Both the position numbers and the translations under genes were made by a program. This document shows positions 12,852 through 21,985 of a stretch of 52,027 nucleotides of DNA, piece after piece (positions within the stretch are counted from its first letter, which is position 1; the number at the start of each line of letters is the position of its first letter). The stretch is from Thermoplasmatota archaeon (GTDB lineage: Archaea; Thermoplasmatota; E2; UBA202; JdFR-43), in contig JAPDJP010000013.1 of assembly GCA_029259055.1 (NCBI GenBank), positions 1-52,027 on the forward strand, written 5' to 3'. Under the pieces are notes generated by a model, which saw only the letters and a program-made list of their open reading frames with translations, did no database searches and was not told the origin of the DNA.

Positions 12852-15389
12852 ATGAAATTAATGGCATTGTTATTATTCATTGCTTTTACTTCTCCTTTAA
12901 ATTATGTTATAGAGATTGAAGGAAATAGTGTATATGAGAATGCTTGCCGTTATAACATTCAGGGATGGATTTATGTTCATATTGAAGGCGACCCATATGA
13001 AAGAGGATATCAACACGGTTATTTGTTATATGCAGAAATAGCAGATATGATTTATAGATGGAGTAATATCATTCACAACTGTCCAGTCATAGTTAAATAT
13101 TTGCCCATAGATATAAACTCTTCAAAATATGAAGAACTGGCTAAATTATGGTGGGAAAATTGTAAAAAATTGGCGATGAAAATTTTTTGGCCATATTATC
13201 CAGAAGAATATAAGGAAGAAATTAAAGGAATTGCGGATGGTGCAAAGGCAAGGGGCGTAAAAATATATGGAAAATTAATCAGCTACGAGGATATCTTAAC
13301 ATTAAATGAAATGTATGAATTAATGAGTATTTTAACAAATCCTCAAAAAAGATTTCATTTATTAAAAGATATATTTAATTCATTGGCAACGATTTTTCCT
13401 TCCTTAAAAGGAAAGGAATATGAATTTTCTTTAGCTTTTTATCCAACACATCATTGTAATGGATTTGCCGCAGTAGGCAACGCCACAAAGGACGGAAACA
13501 TAGTAATAAGCGACAGCGTGTGGTGCGGGGGCTGGTGGTATAGCTATTACATTGCTCAGAGATGGAATGTTATATTGGATATAGAGCCTAGTAGCGGGCA
13601 TCGTCTAATAATTGCAACTTCCCCCGGCTACATATGGAGTGATGAAGATTACTGGCAAAATGATGCTGGTATAGCAATGATTGAAACAACATTTATCCAG
13701 GGAATTTATAGGCTAAAGGGATTGCCATTGGCGATAAGAGCAAGGATGGCTATACAATATGGTAGCAGTATAGATGATGTTATTAAATTTTTACTCAAAG
13801 AAAATACAGGTGTAATGAATGCACAGTGGCTTATTGCCGATGCCAAGGAAAAAGAAATAGCTTTGCTTGAATTTGGATTGTATAGCTACAATGTTATAAG
13901 AAAAAAAGACGGCTTTTTATGGAGTGCAAACAATCCTTTCGATTTTTGGGTAAGAAGAGAAATTATTGGGTATGAAGTTTTAAAAGCCCCCCTATTTAGA
14001 TTGGCGCATATAATTTTAAATGCAACTGGCTATCAATATTATACTCTATTCTATACTCCTTCTGAAAGAGATATAAAATTTGAAGAGTTGGGTAAAAAAT
14101 ATTATGGAGAAATAGATGCCGAAATAGTTAAAAAAATAATGTCTACTCCTCCAATAACAGATTATACCACAGATTGTAAAATAACGGATGGTAGCTTAAT
14201 TTTCAACAATTCTTTATGGGCATTCTGGGGAAATATGCATAGAGTATGGAATACAAGCCATTTATATAAATTAAAAGGGGTAAAAGATGTTCCTCCAGCG
14301 GGGTGGGTTAAAATTGTTGGCGTGCCATATGATTTTAAGCCCAATTACAAAAAAGGAAATTGCAACAAGGGAGAAAATGCTAAAATAGAATGGGAATATG
14401 AATTTGATGAAGGTAAAAATTATAATTATGCAAATTTAAAAGGAAATGGAAAGATATGTGCTTATTTTAAAAATTTCCTCTATGTATTGGATGAAAATGG
14501 AAAATTATTGTGGAAAAAGGGATTAGATGGGAAAATAAATGATGTTGAAATAAGCAATGAAATAATATATGTAATAACAGATAATGTATCCTATAAATTT
14601 TCTATGGATGGAGAGTTGCTGGATAAAGGAATTGGTGGCAAAGACATTGAAATAAATAATAAAATTTGGATAACAGGAAATAATTTATATGTAGGAGATG
14701 AATTTGATAAATTGAGTACTATTGACATAAAAGCTGACTTTGTTGAAGATGGCTATATCGTTTCAAAAAATAGATTGATAAATTATGGAGAATGGGAATT
14801 TGTAGCAGATGGAGATATTAGAAAGATAGATGTTGATGAAGATATTTACATTGCTTCCTCATACTTATATTGCTTAGATAAAAAAGGAAATTTAAAATGG
14901 AAATGGCAAGCTGGGTGGGAAATTTCTGATGTTGAAGTTAAAGAAGAAGACATATATGTTTCATCTTTAGATGGAAATTTATATTGTTTAGATAAAGATA
15001 AAAATTTAAAATGGATTTTTAGCAGTAATGCCTCCATCTATGATATTGAAGTCTATGGAGATCTTGTCTTTATTTCATCTACTGATGGAAGAATTTATGC
15101 CATAAAGAGGAGTAATGGGGAAGCAAAATTTAGCTTTGCTCCAGCCCATGAAATCAAAGGATTATACAACTACATTACTACCCCCCTTTCAAATATCATT
15201 GCATTTAATGGCAAAATTTTTATTTCCGCAAATGGAAGAATTTATTGTATAAATGCCCAAACAATTGAAAAAGAAAAAACCATAAAAAAGAAAACTTTTT
15301 CCCCACTTTTTGTCTTTCTACCTTTACTACTTCTAATTCTTGGCTATGGAATTTTCAGAATATACCGTGGAGTCAAAAAGAATATTTAA
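12852..15389 (+). CDS. Secreted, membrane-anchored Ntn-hydrolase (C45/phospholipase B-like) fused to a beta-propeller
   Basis: The frame is open from TTG 12837, but ATG 12852 starts a signal peptide (MKLMALLLFIAF) and has an AT-rich box about 25 nt upstream. Residues about 45-480 match the acyltransferase/amidohydrolase (C45, phospholipase B-like) fold. GDPYERGYQHG opens the domain, and the presumed nucleophile is Cys202 in HHCNGFAAVGNATKDG, just after a linker where autoprocessing would expose it. Residues about 490-800 hold PQQ-type propeller blades (LYCLDKKGNLKWKW, LYCLDKDKNLKWIF, IYAIKRSNG). A single C-terminal membrane helix (FVFLPLLLLILGYG) is followed by basic residues. The substrate is unknown; N-acyl amides or peptides are possible. 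Confidence 0.8.
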   Translation: MKLMALLLFIAFTSPLNYVIEIEGNSVYENACRYNIQGWIYVHIEGDPYERGYQHGYLLYAEIADMIYRWSNIIHNCPVIVKYLPIDINSSKYEELAKLWWENCKKLAMKIFWPYYPEEYKEEIKGIADGAKARGVKIYGKLISYEDILTLNEMYELMSILTNPQKRFHLLKDIFNSLATIFPSLKGKEYEFSLAFYPTHHCNGFAAVGNATKDGNIVISDSVWCGGWWYSYYIAQRWNVILDIEPSSGHRLIIATSPGYIWSDEDYWQNDAGIAMIETTFIQGIYRLKGLPLAIRARMAIQYGSSIDDVIKFLLKENTGVMNAQWLIADAKEKEIALLEFGLYSYNVIRKKDGFLWSANNPFDFWVRREIIGYEVLKAPLFRLAHIILNATGYQYYTLFYTPSERDIKFEELGKKYYGEIDAEIVKKIMSTPPITDYTTDCKITDGSLIFNNSLWAFWGNMHRVWNTSHLYKLKGVKDVPPAGWVKIVGVPYDFKPNYKKGNCNKGENAKIEWEYEFDEGKNYNYANLKGNGKICAYFKNFLYVLDENGKLLWKKGLDGKINDVEISNEIIYVITDNVSYKFSMDGELLDKGIGGKDIEINNKIWITGNNLYVGDEFDKLSTIDIKADFVEDGYIVSKNRLINYGEWEFVADGDIRKIDVDEDIYIASSYLYCLDKKGNLKWKWQAGWEISDVEVKEEDIYVSSLDGNLYCLDKDKNLKWIFSSNASIYDIEVYGDLVFISSTDGRIYAIKRSNGEAKFSFAPAHEIKGLYNYITTPLSNIIAFNGKIFISANGRIYCINAQTIEKEKTIKKKTFSPLFVFLPLLLLILGYGIFRIYRGVKKNI

Positions 15390-15409
15390 TAAAAGAAATT
15401 ATTTTATTG

Positions 15410-15492
15410 GCAGGGGTAGCCAAGTGGTCAACGGCGCAAGGTTCAGGGCCTTGTGGGGAAGCCCTTCGTGGGTTCGAATCCCACCCCCTGCA
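15410..15492 (+). tRNA. tRNA-Leu(CAG), no intron
   Basis: Acceptor GCAGGGG pairs with CCCCTGC (15485-15491) with A15492 as discriminator. The anticodon stem CAAGG/CCTTG encloses TTCAGGG, giving anticodon CAG. A long variable arm (GGGGAAGCCC region) marks a class II tRNA. The T arm GTGGG TTCGAAT CCCAC is normal and uninterrupted, unlike the other three tRNAs in the window. The 3' end lies two nt before the amzA start codon. Confidence 0.95.
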
Positions 15493-15494
15493 CT

Positions 15495-15944
15495 ATGAAA
15501 TTCAAAGTTTACCATTCTAAGCCCATCGATTTGGAAAGAATAGAAAGGGCTCTTTATGAAAATTTTATGGTAACAATAGAAGATGCTGGATACCTTGATT
15601 TGCCTTTTTCTGCTTATAATAAAACACGGAATCAATACAATGCTATATTACTTATCGGCATTATACCATCTTTTTCAATATGGATAGTTGATAAAGATAT
15701 ATATGTTCCAAACATGAATTTTATTTTTGGGCTTGCTATGAATAAAAAGGCCATTGTCTCTACCTATAGGTTGCCAGAGGAAATAATTGCAAAAGAAGTT
15801 GTTCATGAAGTGGGTCATTTATTTGGATTAAATCATTGCAAAAATAATTGTGTAATGCAGTTTTCGAATAGCTTAATAGAAGCAATAAAAAAGCCAGATA
15901 AACTTTGTGAGGAATGCCAGAAAAAGATAAAGGGAAAAGATTAG
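15495..15944 (+). CDS. amzA: Archaemetzincin-type zinc metalloprotease
   Basis: This 149-residue protein carries the archaemetzincin signature HEVGHLFGLNHCKNNCVM: the HExxHxxGxxH zinc site followed by four cysteines (HC, NC, then CEEC) that bind a second zinc. The methionine in CVMQF is the Met-turn. The longer open frame begins inside tRNA-Leu, so the start is taken as ATG 15495, two nt after the tRNA. The mRNA must therefore either be released by tRNA 3' processing or be co-transcribed with the tRNA. It is intracellular, with no signal peptide. Confidence 0.93.
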   Translation: MKFKVYHSKPIDLERIERALYENFMVTIEDAGYLDLPFSAYNKTRNQYNAILLIGIIPSFSIWIVDKDIYVPNMNFIFGLAMNKKAIVSTYRLPEEIIAKEVVHEVGHLFGLNHCKNNCVMQFSNSLIEAIKKPDKLCEECQKKIKGKD

Positions 15945-16045
15945 GAGAGTTACTTTACCAGTTAATATCTGTTCAAATTGTTCGTTTTCTATTTAGTGCT
16001 TTTATACTTTTTGAAATAAAATATAGCATGGGATAAAATAGACAA

Positions 16046-16061
16046 TGCAAAATGTTTTGCA
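16046..16061. repeat. Short inverted repeat between convergent genes
   Basis: TGCAAAA and TTTTGCA form a perfect 7-bp hairpin separated by TG, in the 165-nt gap between the convergent ends of amzA and the hydrogenase maturation protease. Its place suggests a bidirectional transcription-end element, but there is no strong U-tract. Nothing else recognisable lies in this gap. Confidence 0.3.
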
Positions 16062-16109
16062 GCATTTATAATGCCAAAAAAGCGGAATAAGCCATTACTC
16101 ATAACCAGG

Positions 16110-16598
16110 TTAGGCAATGTGGCGCAATATCTCAAGAATCTCCATTGTAATCTTAGGTAGTTTTGTCTTTAGTGCCAAAGACAATTCCGTAGAAGGAACT
16201 ATGGTTGCTGGTTGGATTCCAAAAATTACAATTTTCTTGGGATTTTCACTCAATTCCCTAGATATCTTGATTATATCTAACAAATTACTCTCATGAATGG
16301 ATAAACTATGTGTATGTTTTAGCGAGTCTATACCTTCGGGACTAAAACAATGTGTTTCGCCAGGAACTCCGCCAAAATCCACAGCATCAACTATTATTAC
16401 AGCATCAAACTTAGATAAGATGTGAAAAAGATTCCAGATGCTTGCGCCTATATCAATAACACTGATATTTTTGGGCAAGGATTTTTTCTTCAGCTCTTCC
16501 ACTACAGCACAGCCTATACCATCATCTCCCATAAACGCATTTCCTACCCCGATTATGCCTATTTTATTCGATTTTCCTCCATAAGAAACCATGTTCAT
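16110..16598 (-). CDS. Hydrogenase maturation endopeptidase (M52 family)
   Basis: This 162-residue protein matches the HyaD/HycI family, which trims the C-terminus of the [NiFe] large subunit after nickel insertion. Hallmarks are IGVGNAFMGDDGIG at the N-terminus, the DAVDFGG segment and the THSLSIHESNLL histidine region that supplies nickel-sensing ligands. It overlaps the end of hydA by four bases and is the last gene of the hydrogenase operon. HypA-F maturation proteins are not present in this window. Confidence 0.92.
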   Translation of the reverse strand: MNMVSYGGKSNKIGIIGVGNAFMGDDGIGCAVVEELKKKSLPKNISVIDIGASIWNLFHILSKFDAVIIVDAVDFGGVPGETHCFSPEGIDSLKHTHSLSIHESNLLDIIKISRELSENPKKIVIFGIQPATIVPSTELSLALKTKLPKITMEILEILRHIA

Positions 16599-17905
16599 AC
16601 AAAACGCACCTTTAAATAATGTGTAGAACAGGATATGCAGGGGTCATATGCTCTAACAAGCATCTCTAAATTGTGCTCAATCTCCTCTTTGCTTTTGTCT
16701 AAAAGTGTCGGTGCAAAGGCTTCCAAGTCCTTTTGGATATTTTCATGGTTTTGATTGGTCGGTACAACACAATTTGCTTTAACGCATTTACCATTGTTAT
16801 CAAGTGTATAATCATGGATTAGTAAACCTCGTGGTGCCTCGACAACACCTATTCCTCTGCCTGCTTTCGCTTCCACCTCTACTTTTTCCTCCTCCTTCAG
16901 ACCTGTATCTAGGAGTTTGTCAATAATGTGGATAGAGTCCTCTATACAATGTGCTATTTCTACCAATTGTGCAACATTGTTCATAAACGGATTAAAGCAC
17001 GGTGCCTTTAAATCGAACTTATCAGCTATCTCTTGTCCCAAGGGCAGCAACTTAGAGCTGTTAAGATTGAATCTTGCTAATGCTCCAACCATGTATGAGC
17101 TTCTATTGTGCCTTGCATGTTTTGCTGTTGAATGTGGCACCACAAATTCCTGTGTAATTGAAGCATAATCTTCAATTTTGTGCTCTCCAGTATCTGTAGA
17201 GCCTATAACACCATCGTACAGTGCATATTCATCTTTCGAAATTAATCCGATATATTCTGTTTCACGGCTAAAGTTCGGTAATTTGTCAATGTTGGATAAT
17301 ACTATATCCGCTATATTCCTGATAGTATCTTTGGCACGATAAAGGCGAGATTTGAACTTTGCTAATTCTTTTTCCGTTGGTATCTTTGTGAAACCACCTA
17401 CTACCATAGTAATAGGATGTGTCGTTCTCCCGCAGATCAAATCCGACAGTTCATTTGATAGACGATGAATTTCAATTATTTGAAGCACGGCGTCCTTGTG
17501 CGTCTTTATAAGTGGAAATATGCTTCCAACGCCGAATAAGTCAGGTGCTACGAGATAGCCAACATGAAGTATATGACTTTGTATATTCTCAGCATTTTTT
17601 GCCAGTTTTCTAAGGAGCATAGTTTGATTTGAAATCTCAACGTTCAATGCATTTTCTACAGCTTTTAGAGAAGCCAATGCGTGTGCTATTGAGCATATTC
17701 CGCAAATTCTAGATGCAATGTGAGAGAGCTCATGATAATATCTACCGACCATCATCATTTCAAAAAACCTTGGAGCTTCTGAAACCTGCCATTGAACTGA
17801 TAAGATCTTCCCATTCTTAACGTCCATAACAATGTTTCCATGACCCTCAACTCGTGTAACGTGTTCTAATCTAATTTTTAAGTTGCGTTTCTTGTCTTGG
17901 CTCAT
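16595..17905 (-). CDS. hydA: Sulfhydrogenase [NiFe] large (alpha) subunit
   Basis: This is the 436-residue catalytic subunit of a group 3b cytosolic bifunctional hydrogenase. Nickel ligands are in RICGICSIAH (Cys68, Cys71) and DPCISCSTH (Cys423, Cys426). Only seven residues (YLKVRFV) follow His429, the expected cleavage site, which is a short tail for a substrate of the adjacent M52 protease. The N-terminal RVEGHGN motif is typical. It overlaps hydD by four bases. The enzyme interconverts H2 and NAD(P)H and can reduce sulfur or polysulfide. Confidence 0.96.
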   Translation of the reverse strand: MSQDKKRNLKIRLEHVTRVEGHGNIVMDVKNGKILSVQWQVSEAPRFFEMMMVGRYYHELSHIASRICGICSIAHALASLKAVENALNVEISNQTMLLRKLAKNAENIQSHILHVGYLVAPDLFGVGSIFPLIKTHKDAVLQIIEIHRLSNELSDLICGRTTHPITMVVGGFTKIPTEKELAKFKSRLYRAKDTIRNIADIVLSNIDKLPNFSRETEYIGLISKDEYALYDGVIGSTDTGEHKIEDYASITQEFVVPHSTAKHARHNRSSYMVGALARFNLNSSKLLPLGQEIADKFDLKAPCFNPFMNNVAQLVEIAHCIEDSIHIIDKLLDTGLKEEEKVEVEAKAGRGIGVVEAPRGLLIHDYTLDNNGKCVKANCVVPTNQNHENIQKDLEAFAPTLLDKSKEEIEHNLEMLVRAYDPCISCSTHYLKVRFV

Positions 17906-18651
17906 TTGCTCATCTCCCTATAACAAAACATTTTGAACCTTTCCAGCGCATCTTCCAGTGTAAGCCCGTATTTCTGTAATACCTCCAGTTCAGAGTTTAT
18001 GTTCGGATTATCTACTAGGCCACGACATCCTTCACAGGCATTGTTATTTGAAGGACAGCGTGCACCACAGCCTGCTCTGGTAACTGGGCCGAGACAGAAT
18101 TTTCCTTCTTCAAAGACGCATACATTTCCCTCCTTTTTACACTCAACACATACTGGATAATTTGGAATTTCTGGCCTTTTTCCTAAAGCGAGCGATGTTA
18201 TAACCTTTGTAAGTTCATCTTTATCAACTGGACATCCATAAACATAATAGTCAACTTCAACTACCTCATCCACTGCCTTTGTATGAAACACATCAAAGTA
18301 TGGATTGTTTTCGATATCTGCATCTCCATAGACTCCTTTTTTCACCATTTCTATTGAATATTGGTTCCTCAGCGCATTTATGCCTCCAGTACATGCACAT
18401 GCTCCTAGAGCTACAAGTATCTTCGCTTTGCTTCTGATCTTTTTCAGTCGCTCTTCATCCATGGGTCTTGCAATAGAGCCCTCGACAAACGCTATATCGT
18501 AGTCATCTGAGTGCTCTTTCATGGCTTCTCTAAATGAAACAACATCAACTATCTCAATTAATTCGATTATCGATTCCTCCAGGTTGAGCACCTGAAGTTG
18601 GCAGCCTTCACAAGATGCAAAATCAAAAAATGCAACCTTTGGTTTCATCAT
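17902..18651 (-). CDS. hydD: Sulfhydrogenase [NiFe] small (delta) subunit
   Basis: This 249-residue subunit carries the electron-transfer iron-sulfur clusters next to the nickel site. The proximal cluster ligands are CEGCQLQ (Cys14, Cys17), GACACTGG and YGCPVDKDE. Further cysteines (CVECKKEGNVCVF, CLGPVTRAGCGARCP, CEGCRG) bind medial and distal clusters. There is no Tat signal, consistent with a cytosolic group 3 enzyme. Both ends overlap the neighbouring genes by four bases. Confidence 0.95.
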   Translation of the reverse strand: MMKPKVAFFDFASCEGCQLQVLNLEESIIELIEIVDVVSFREAMKEHSDDYDIAFVEGSIARPMDEERLKKIRSKAKILVALGACACTGGINALRNQYSIEMVKKGVYGDADIENNPYFDVFHTKAVDEVVEVDYYVYGCPVDKDELTKVITSLALGKRPEIPNYPVCVECKKEGNVCVFEEGKFCLGPVTRAGCGARCPSNNNACEGCRGLVDNPNINSELEVLQKYGLTLEDALERFKMFCYREMSK

Positions 18652-19478
18652 AGTGCCTCCGGTAAATCCTTAATCTCTGAATAGTTGAACACGGGTCCAT
18701 CTTGGCACACATAAATGCCATTAATCTGACAATGCCCACATTTACCCACACCGCACTTCATCCGTCGCTCAAGGGAAAGTATTATGTGGTCTTCTGCCAA
18801 CCCTCTCTCTTTAAGCGTTCTTATGACAAAACGATACATTATTGGTGGGCCACAAACCACCGCGTAAGTAGTAGATGGGTTGAAATCGATCTTTGGGATG
18901 AGTGTTGTTACAACCCCTACATTGTGATCCCAATGTTCTCCCTCAGGAACCTTATCTACTGTCAAATGGCATTCGATGTCCTTTCGTTTTCTCCAACTAA
19001 TAACTTCTTCCCGAAAAAGTAGCTCGTGTGGTGCCTTACAACCATATAATATTATTGCTCTTCCATAATCTGCTCTATGATCAAGGACATAATTGATCAA
19101 TGACCGTAAAGGTGCGATTCCAAGACCTCCAGCTATAAACAGGATATCTTTACCTTTCAGAAATTCTGTATCAAATCCTTTTCCAAACGGGCCTCTAATC
19201 CCTACTTTATCACCAATCTTTAACCTATGCATAGCTCTTGTAACATTTCCCACCGCACGCACGCAGATTTCGAAACTCTTCTTTTTGGTGGGTGATGAAG
19301 AAACAGATATCGGCGCTTCTCCAATTCCCATGATGGAAACTTCAACAAACTGGCCGGGTTGGTGATTAAGTGGTCGGTTATCATCCATTACGAGTTCAAA
19401 AAGACTTTCCGACTCGGTAAATTTAGTAATATTTTTTATTGTTGCGGGACGCGGCAGGTAGATTGATTCATTGCTCAT
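18648..19478 (-). CDS. hydG: Sulfhydrogenase gamma subunit (FAD/NAD(P)-binding, 2Fe-2S)
   Basis: This 276-residue diaphorase subunit has an FNR-like fold. It has an FAD domain (HQPGQFVEVSIMG, RGPFGKGFD), an NAD(P) domain (FIAGGLGIAPLRSLINYV, VCGPPIMYRFV) and a C-terminal 2Fe-2S site with Cys242, Cys247, Cys250 and Cys258 (MKCGVGKCGHCQINGIYVC). It passes electrons between NAD(P)H and the Fe-S subunits. Some arginines use CGA, CGG or CGT codons (for example ERRMKC), unlike the AGA/AGG used almost everywhere else in the window. Confidence 0.94.
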   Translation of the reverse strand: MSNESIYLPRPATIKNITKFTESESLFELVMDDNRPLNHQPGQFVEVSIMGIGEAPISVSSSPTKKKSFEICVRAVGNVTRAMHRLKIGDKVGIRGPFGKGFDTEFLKGKDILFIAGGLGIAPLRSLINYVLDHRADYGRAIILYGCKAPHELLFREEVISWRKRKDIECHLTVDKVPEGEHWDHNVGVVTTLIPKIDFNPSTTYAVVCGPPIMYRFVIRTLKERGLAEDHIILSLERRMKCGVGKCGHCQINGIYVCQDGPVFNYSEIKDLPEAL

Positions 19479-19479
19479 T

Positions 19480-20505
19480 CTATCCCTCCTTTAATGCGTT
19501 AAATACTTTGCATGGATCCGCAATATCTGGGAGACAAGCTGAAGCACACCTTCCACAGCCAACACATGCAATAAATCCGAATCTGTCATAAAGGTATTTG
19601 CCTTTTCTCATAAATCTGTGCCTATATCTGGCAGCTCTATCCTCTCTGAAATTTTCTCCAGTTGCCACCTTTGCAAAGTCCTCGAGTAAGCATCCATCCC
19701 ACGTTCGAACTCTTTTACCCCTCCTTAAATTCAACTCTACTATATCCTGAACATCAAAACAGTAGCATGTAGGGCATACAAGATTGCAGGAACCACAGCT
19801 TAAGCACTTCTGCGCATTTTTTTCCCACAACTCGTTATCATAGTTCTCTTCTAAGAGTTTGGGCAATTCCTCGGGTGGAAAATTAAGTTGCTTTTTAAAT
19901 TTTGATGCAATTTTTCCTTTAATATCATGCACCTTATTTATAGTGTCTCCATCCGCATCCGCGATTTTAGCGTACTTATTTAAAATCGCTTCACCTTTTT
20001 CAGAGCCAATTTCTATAGCGTATTCATCACCCAAGTCTGTTAACATGAGATCAAAGCCCTCTTCTGTCGTTGCGGTTCCCATACTACCTGCAAATGAGTA
20101 GGGCGAGACATTTTGTATATTTACACCAATCAGGATTGACTCTTCACGCTTTCGAATATAATTGTGATCTTGATATGTATCTCTAAACACAATGTCCATC
20201 TGCTGAAGTGCAATAAGATCGTAGGGGTGTACACCGATGATAATCAAGGGAGTAACTTCATTTACCGCCTCTACCGAGAATTTATCTGTGAGATCATATT
20301 TTAGCAAAGTTTCAGTTGGTGGCAAAAAATACTTCTTTGGCGGCAGTATTGTTACATCGTAATCGAGTCGAAGCTCATTCGCTGAGTTTAATGTATCAAA
20401 TATAAATTTATTTCCCTTAGATTTTACTCCTATAACTCTCCTCGGATCAATTTTTATCAATGAATCAACGAAGTTTAAAAATTCATCCTTCTTAATGAGT
20501 TTCAT
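19480..20505 (-). CDS. hydB: Sulfhydrogenase beta subunit (4Fe-4S ferredoxin-like)
   Basis: This 341-residue iron-sulfur subunit has two ferredoxin-type clusters near the C-terminus. The first is CLSCGSCNLVCPTCYC (from Cys234) and the second is CVGCGRCASAC plus CKVF (from Cys314). The family (AsrA/HydB) links the flavoprotein to the hydrogenase dimer. It is the first of five tightly packed minus-strand genes in the order hydB-hydG-hydD-hydA-protease, the same order as in Pyrococcus sulfhydrogenase I. Confidence 0.94.
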   Translation of the reverse strand: MKLIKKDEFLNFVDSLIKIDPRRVIGVKSKGNKFIFDTLNSANELRLDYDVTILPPKKYFLPPTETLLKYDLTDKFSVEAVNEVTPLIIIGVHPYDLIALQQMDIVFRDTYQDHNYIRKREESILIGVNIQNVSPYSFAGSMGTATTEEGFDLMLTDLGDEYAIEIGSEKGEAILNKYAKIADADGDTINKVHDIKGKIASKFKKQLNFPPEELPKLLEENYDNELWEKNAQKCLSCGSCNLVCPTCYCFDVQDIVELNLRRGKRVRTWDGCLLEDFAKVATGENFREDRAARYRHRFMRKGKYLYDRFGFIACVGCGRCASACLPDIADPCKVFNALKEG

Positions 20506-20543
20506 GGTATCCTTTATCCATGTTTAGGTTTATAAGCCACATT

Positions 20544-20660
20544 TCAGCTATCAAGTATCTTGTTTGCTTTTTCCTCATCAATATCCATCACATATTTTAT
20601 CCTGCTAATCTCAGATGCCTCCCATGTTAACCGAGCCACTTCATTTAAATCTAAAGCCAT
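20544..20660 (-). CDS. Possible 38-residue small protein between gdhA and hydB
   Basis: On the minus strand an ATG (20660) that overlaps the end of gdhA opens a frame of 38 codons ending at 20544, 38 nt before the hydB start. The peptide ([18 protein letters not shown]..., ending ANKILDS) is acidic and predicted helical. Its codons (CGG, GCA, GAG) look more like the hydrogenase genes than like gdhA. It could be a real small protein, the remnant of a longer gene brought in with the hydrogenase operon, or chance. I do not recognise a family. Confidence 0.35.
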   Translation of the reverse strand: MALDLNEVARLTWEASEISRIKYVMDIDEEKANKILDS

Positions 20661-21985
20661 CCTCTATCTTTCATAGCTTTAACCACTCTTTCTATACTAA
20701 CAATGTATGCTGCTGTCCTAGTATGAATATCTTTACCTTTCTCCTTATATTCCTTTTGCTTATTTATTACATCCCAGAATGCTTTGCTCATTTTTTTGTC
20801 CAATTTTTCATATACTTCTTCAAAATCCCAGTAATATCCTGTTATATTTTGCACCCATTCAAAATAGCTCACTGTAACACCACCAGCATTTGCGAGGAAA
20901 TCTGGAAGTACAAGTATATTTTTCTTATGTAATATTTCGTCTGCCTCTGGAGTAGTTGGGCCATTTGCCAATTCAAGCACAATTTTTGCTTTTATTTTAT
21001 CTGCATTATCTCTGTGTATAACATTTTCCAGAGCAGCTGGAATGAGTATATCAACATCTAATTCTAGCAATTCTTCATTTGTTATTTTTTTGGCTTCATA
21101 ATTAATAACACTACCTGTATTTTGCTTTGTTTTCCTCATTTTTTTAAATGGCAAACCATCCTCAGAATATATACCACCCTTTGAATCACTTACTGCAACA
21201 ACTTTAGCATTCTTGAATAGTCTTGTAACAAGTAGATGTGCAAATTGTCCCGCATTTCCATATCCCTGGATTGCGATAGTGATAGCATTTTCTTTTGGTA
21301 TGGAGTCCTCCATTTTTTCTAATTCTTCATATGGCTTGTACATATTTTCTGCATTTTCCTCTAAGTCCATTTTAATGTACCTTGTTGCTTCCCTAAGAAC
21401 ATACATTCCTCCTCTTGCTGTTGCGTCTGCTCTTCCTTTGCTTCCTCCTATACCAAGCGGCTTTCCTGTAATAACACCAAAAGCATTATAGCCCACTATT
21501 TTACTATATTCATCCATCATCCATGCCATTATTTGTGGATTTGTATAGACATCTGGGGCTGGTATATCTTTTTCCGGGCCAATAAATCTTCCTATCGCCC
21601 TTATATATCCCCTTGCTAGTCTTTCTTTTTCTGCATCGCTCATTTCTTTTGGATTACAGATTATCCCTCCTTTCCCCCCTCCATATGGCAAATCAACTAT
21701 GGCGGTTTTCCAAGTCATCCACGCCGCCAATGCTTTAACCGTATCTAAACTCTCTTCAGGATGCCATCTTATTCCTCCTTTTGTTGGACCCCTTGCATCA
21801 TTATATTGTACTCTGAATCCAGTAAATACCTTTGTTGTGCCATTGTCCATTTTTACCGGTATCGTAACTATTAATGTTCTCATTGGTTCTCTAAGCATTG
21901 CATGAGTTGCTTCATCAAGTTCCATTATTTTGGCAGCTTCATCCAACTGCTTCTGGGCTATCTTAAAAGGATTTAGCTCCTCCAT
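20651..21985 (-). CDS. gdhA: Glutamate dehydrogenase (NAD(P)-dependent)
   Basis: This 444-residue enzyme interconverts glutamate with 2-oxoglutarate and ammonia. The substrate-binding and catalytic segment is [11 protein letters not shown] followed by PYGGGKGGI, which contains the catalytic lysine. The Rossmann motif is [11 protein letters not shown], and [10 protein letters not shown] and [14 protein letters not shown] are typical. Length is slightly above the usual 415-420 because of an insert around residues 210-235. A Shine-Dalgarno-like GGGGTGA precedes the ATG, with an AT-rich box upstream. In a peptide fermenter it would feed reductant to the downstream hydrogenase. Confidence 0.97.
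   Translation of the reverse strand: MEELNPFKIAQKQLDEAAKIMELDEATHAMLREPMRTLIVTIPVKMDNGTTKVFTGFRVQYNDARGPTKGGIRWHPEESLDTVKALAAWMTWKTAIVDLPYGGGKGGIICNPKEMSDAEKERLARGYIRAIGRFIGPEKDIPAPDVYTNPQIMAWMMDEYSKIVGYNAFGVITGKPLGIGGSKGRADATARGGMYVLREATRYIKMDLEENAENMYKPYEELEKMEDSIPKENAITIAIQGYGNAGQFAHLLVTRLFKNAKVVAVSDSKGGIYSEDGLPFKKMRKTKQNTGSVINYEAKKITNEELLELDVDILIPAALENVIHRDNADKIKAKIVLELANGPTTPEADEILHKKNILVLPDFLANAGGVTVSYFEWVQNITGYYWDFEEVYEKLDKKMSKAFWDVINKQKEYKEKGKDIHTRTAAYIVSIERVVKAMKDRGWL

Noticed and set aside
15453-15494. Longer N-terminus for the archaemetzincin reading frame
   Set aside because: It would be encoded inside tRNA-Leu; the ATG at 15495 gives the normal family start.
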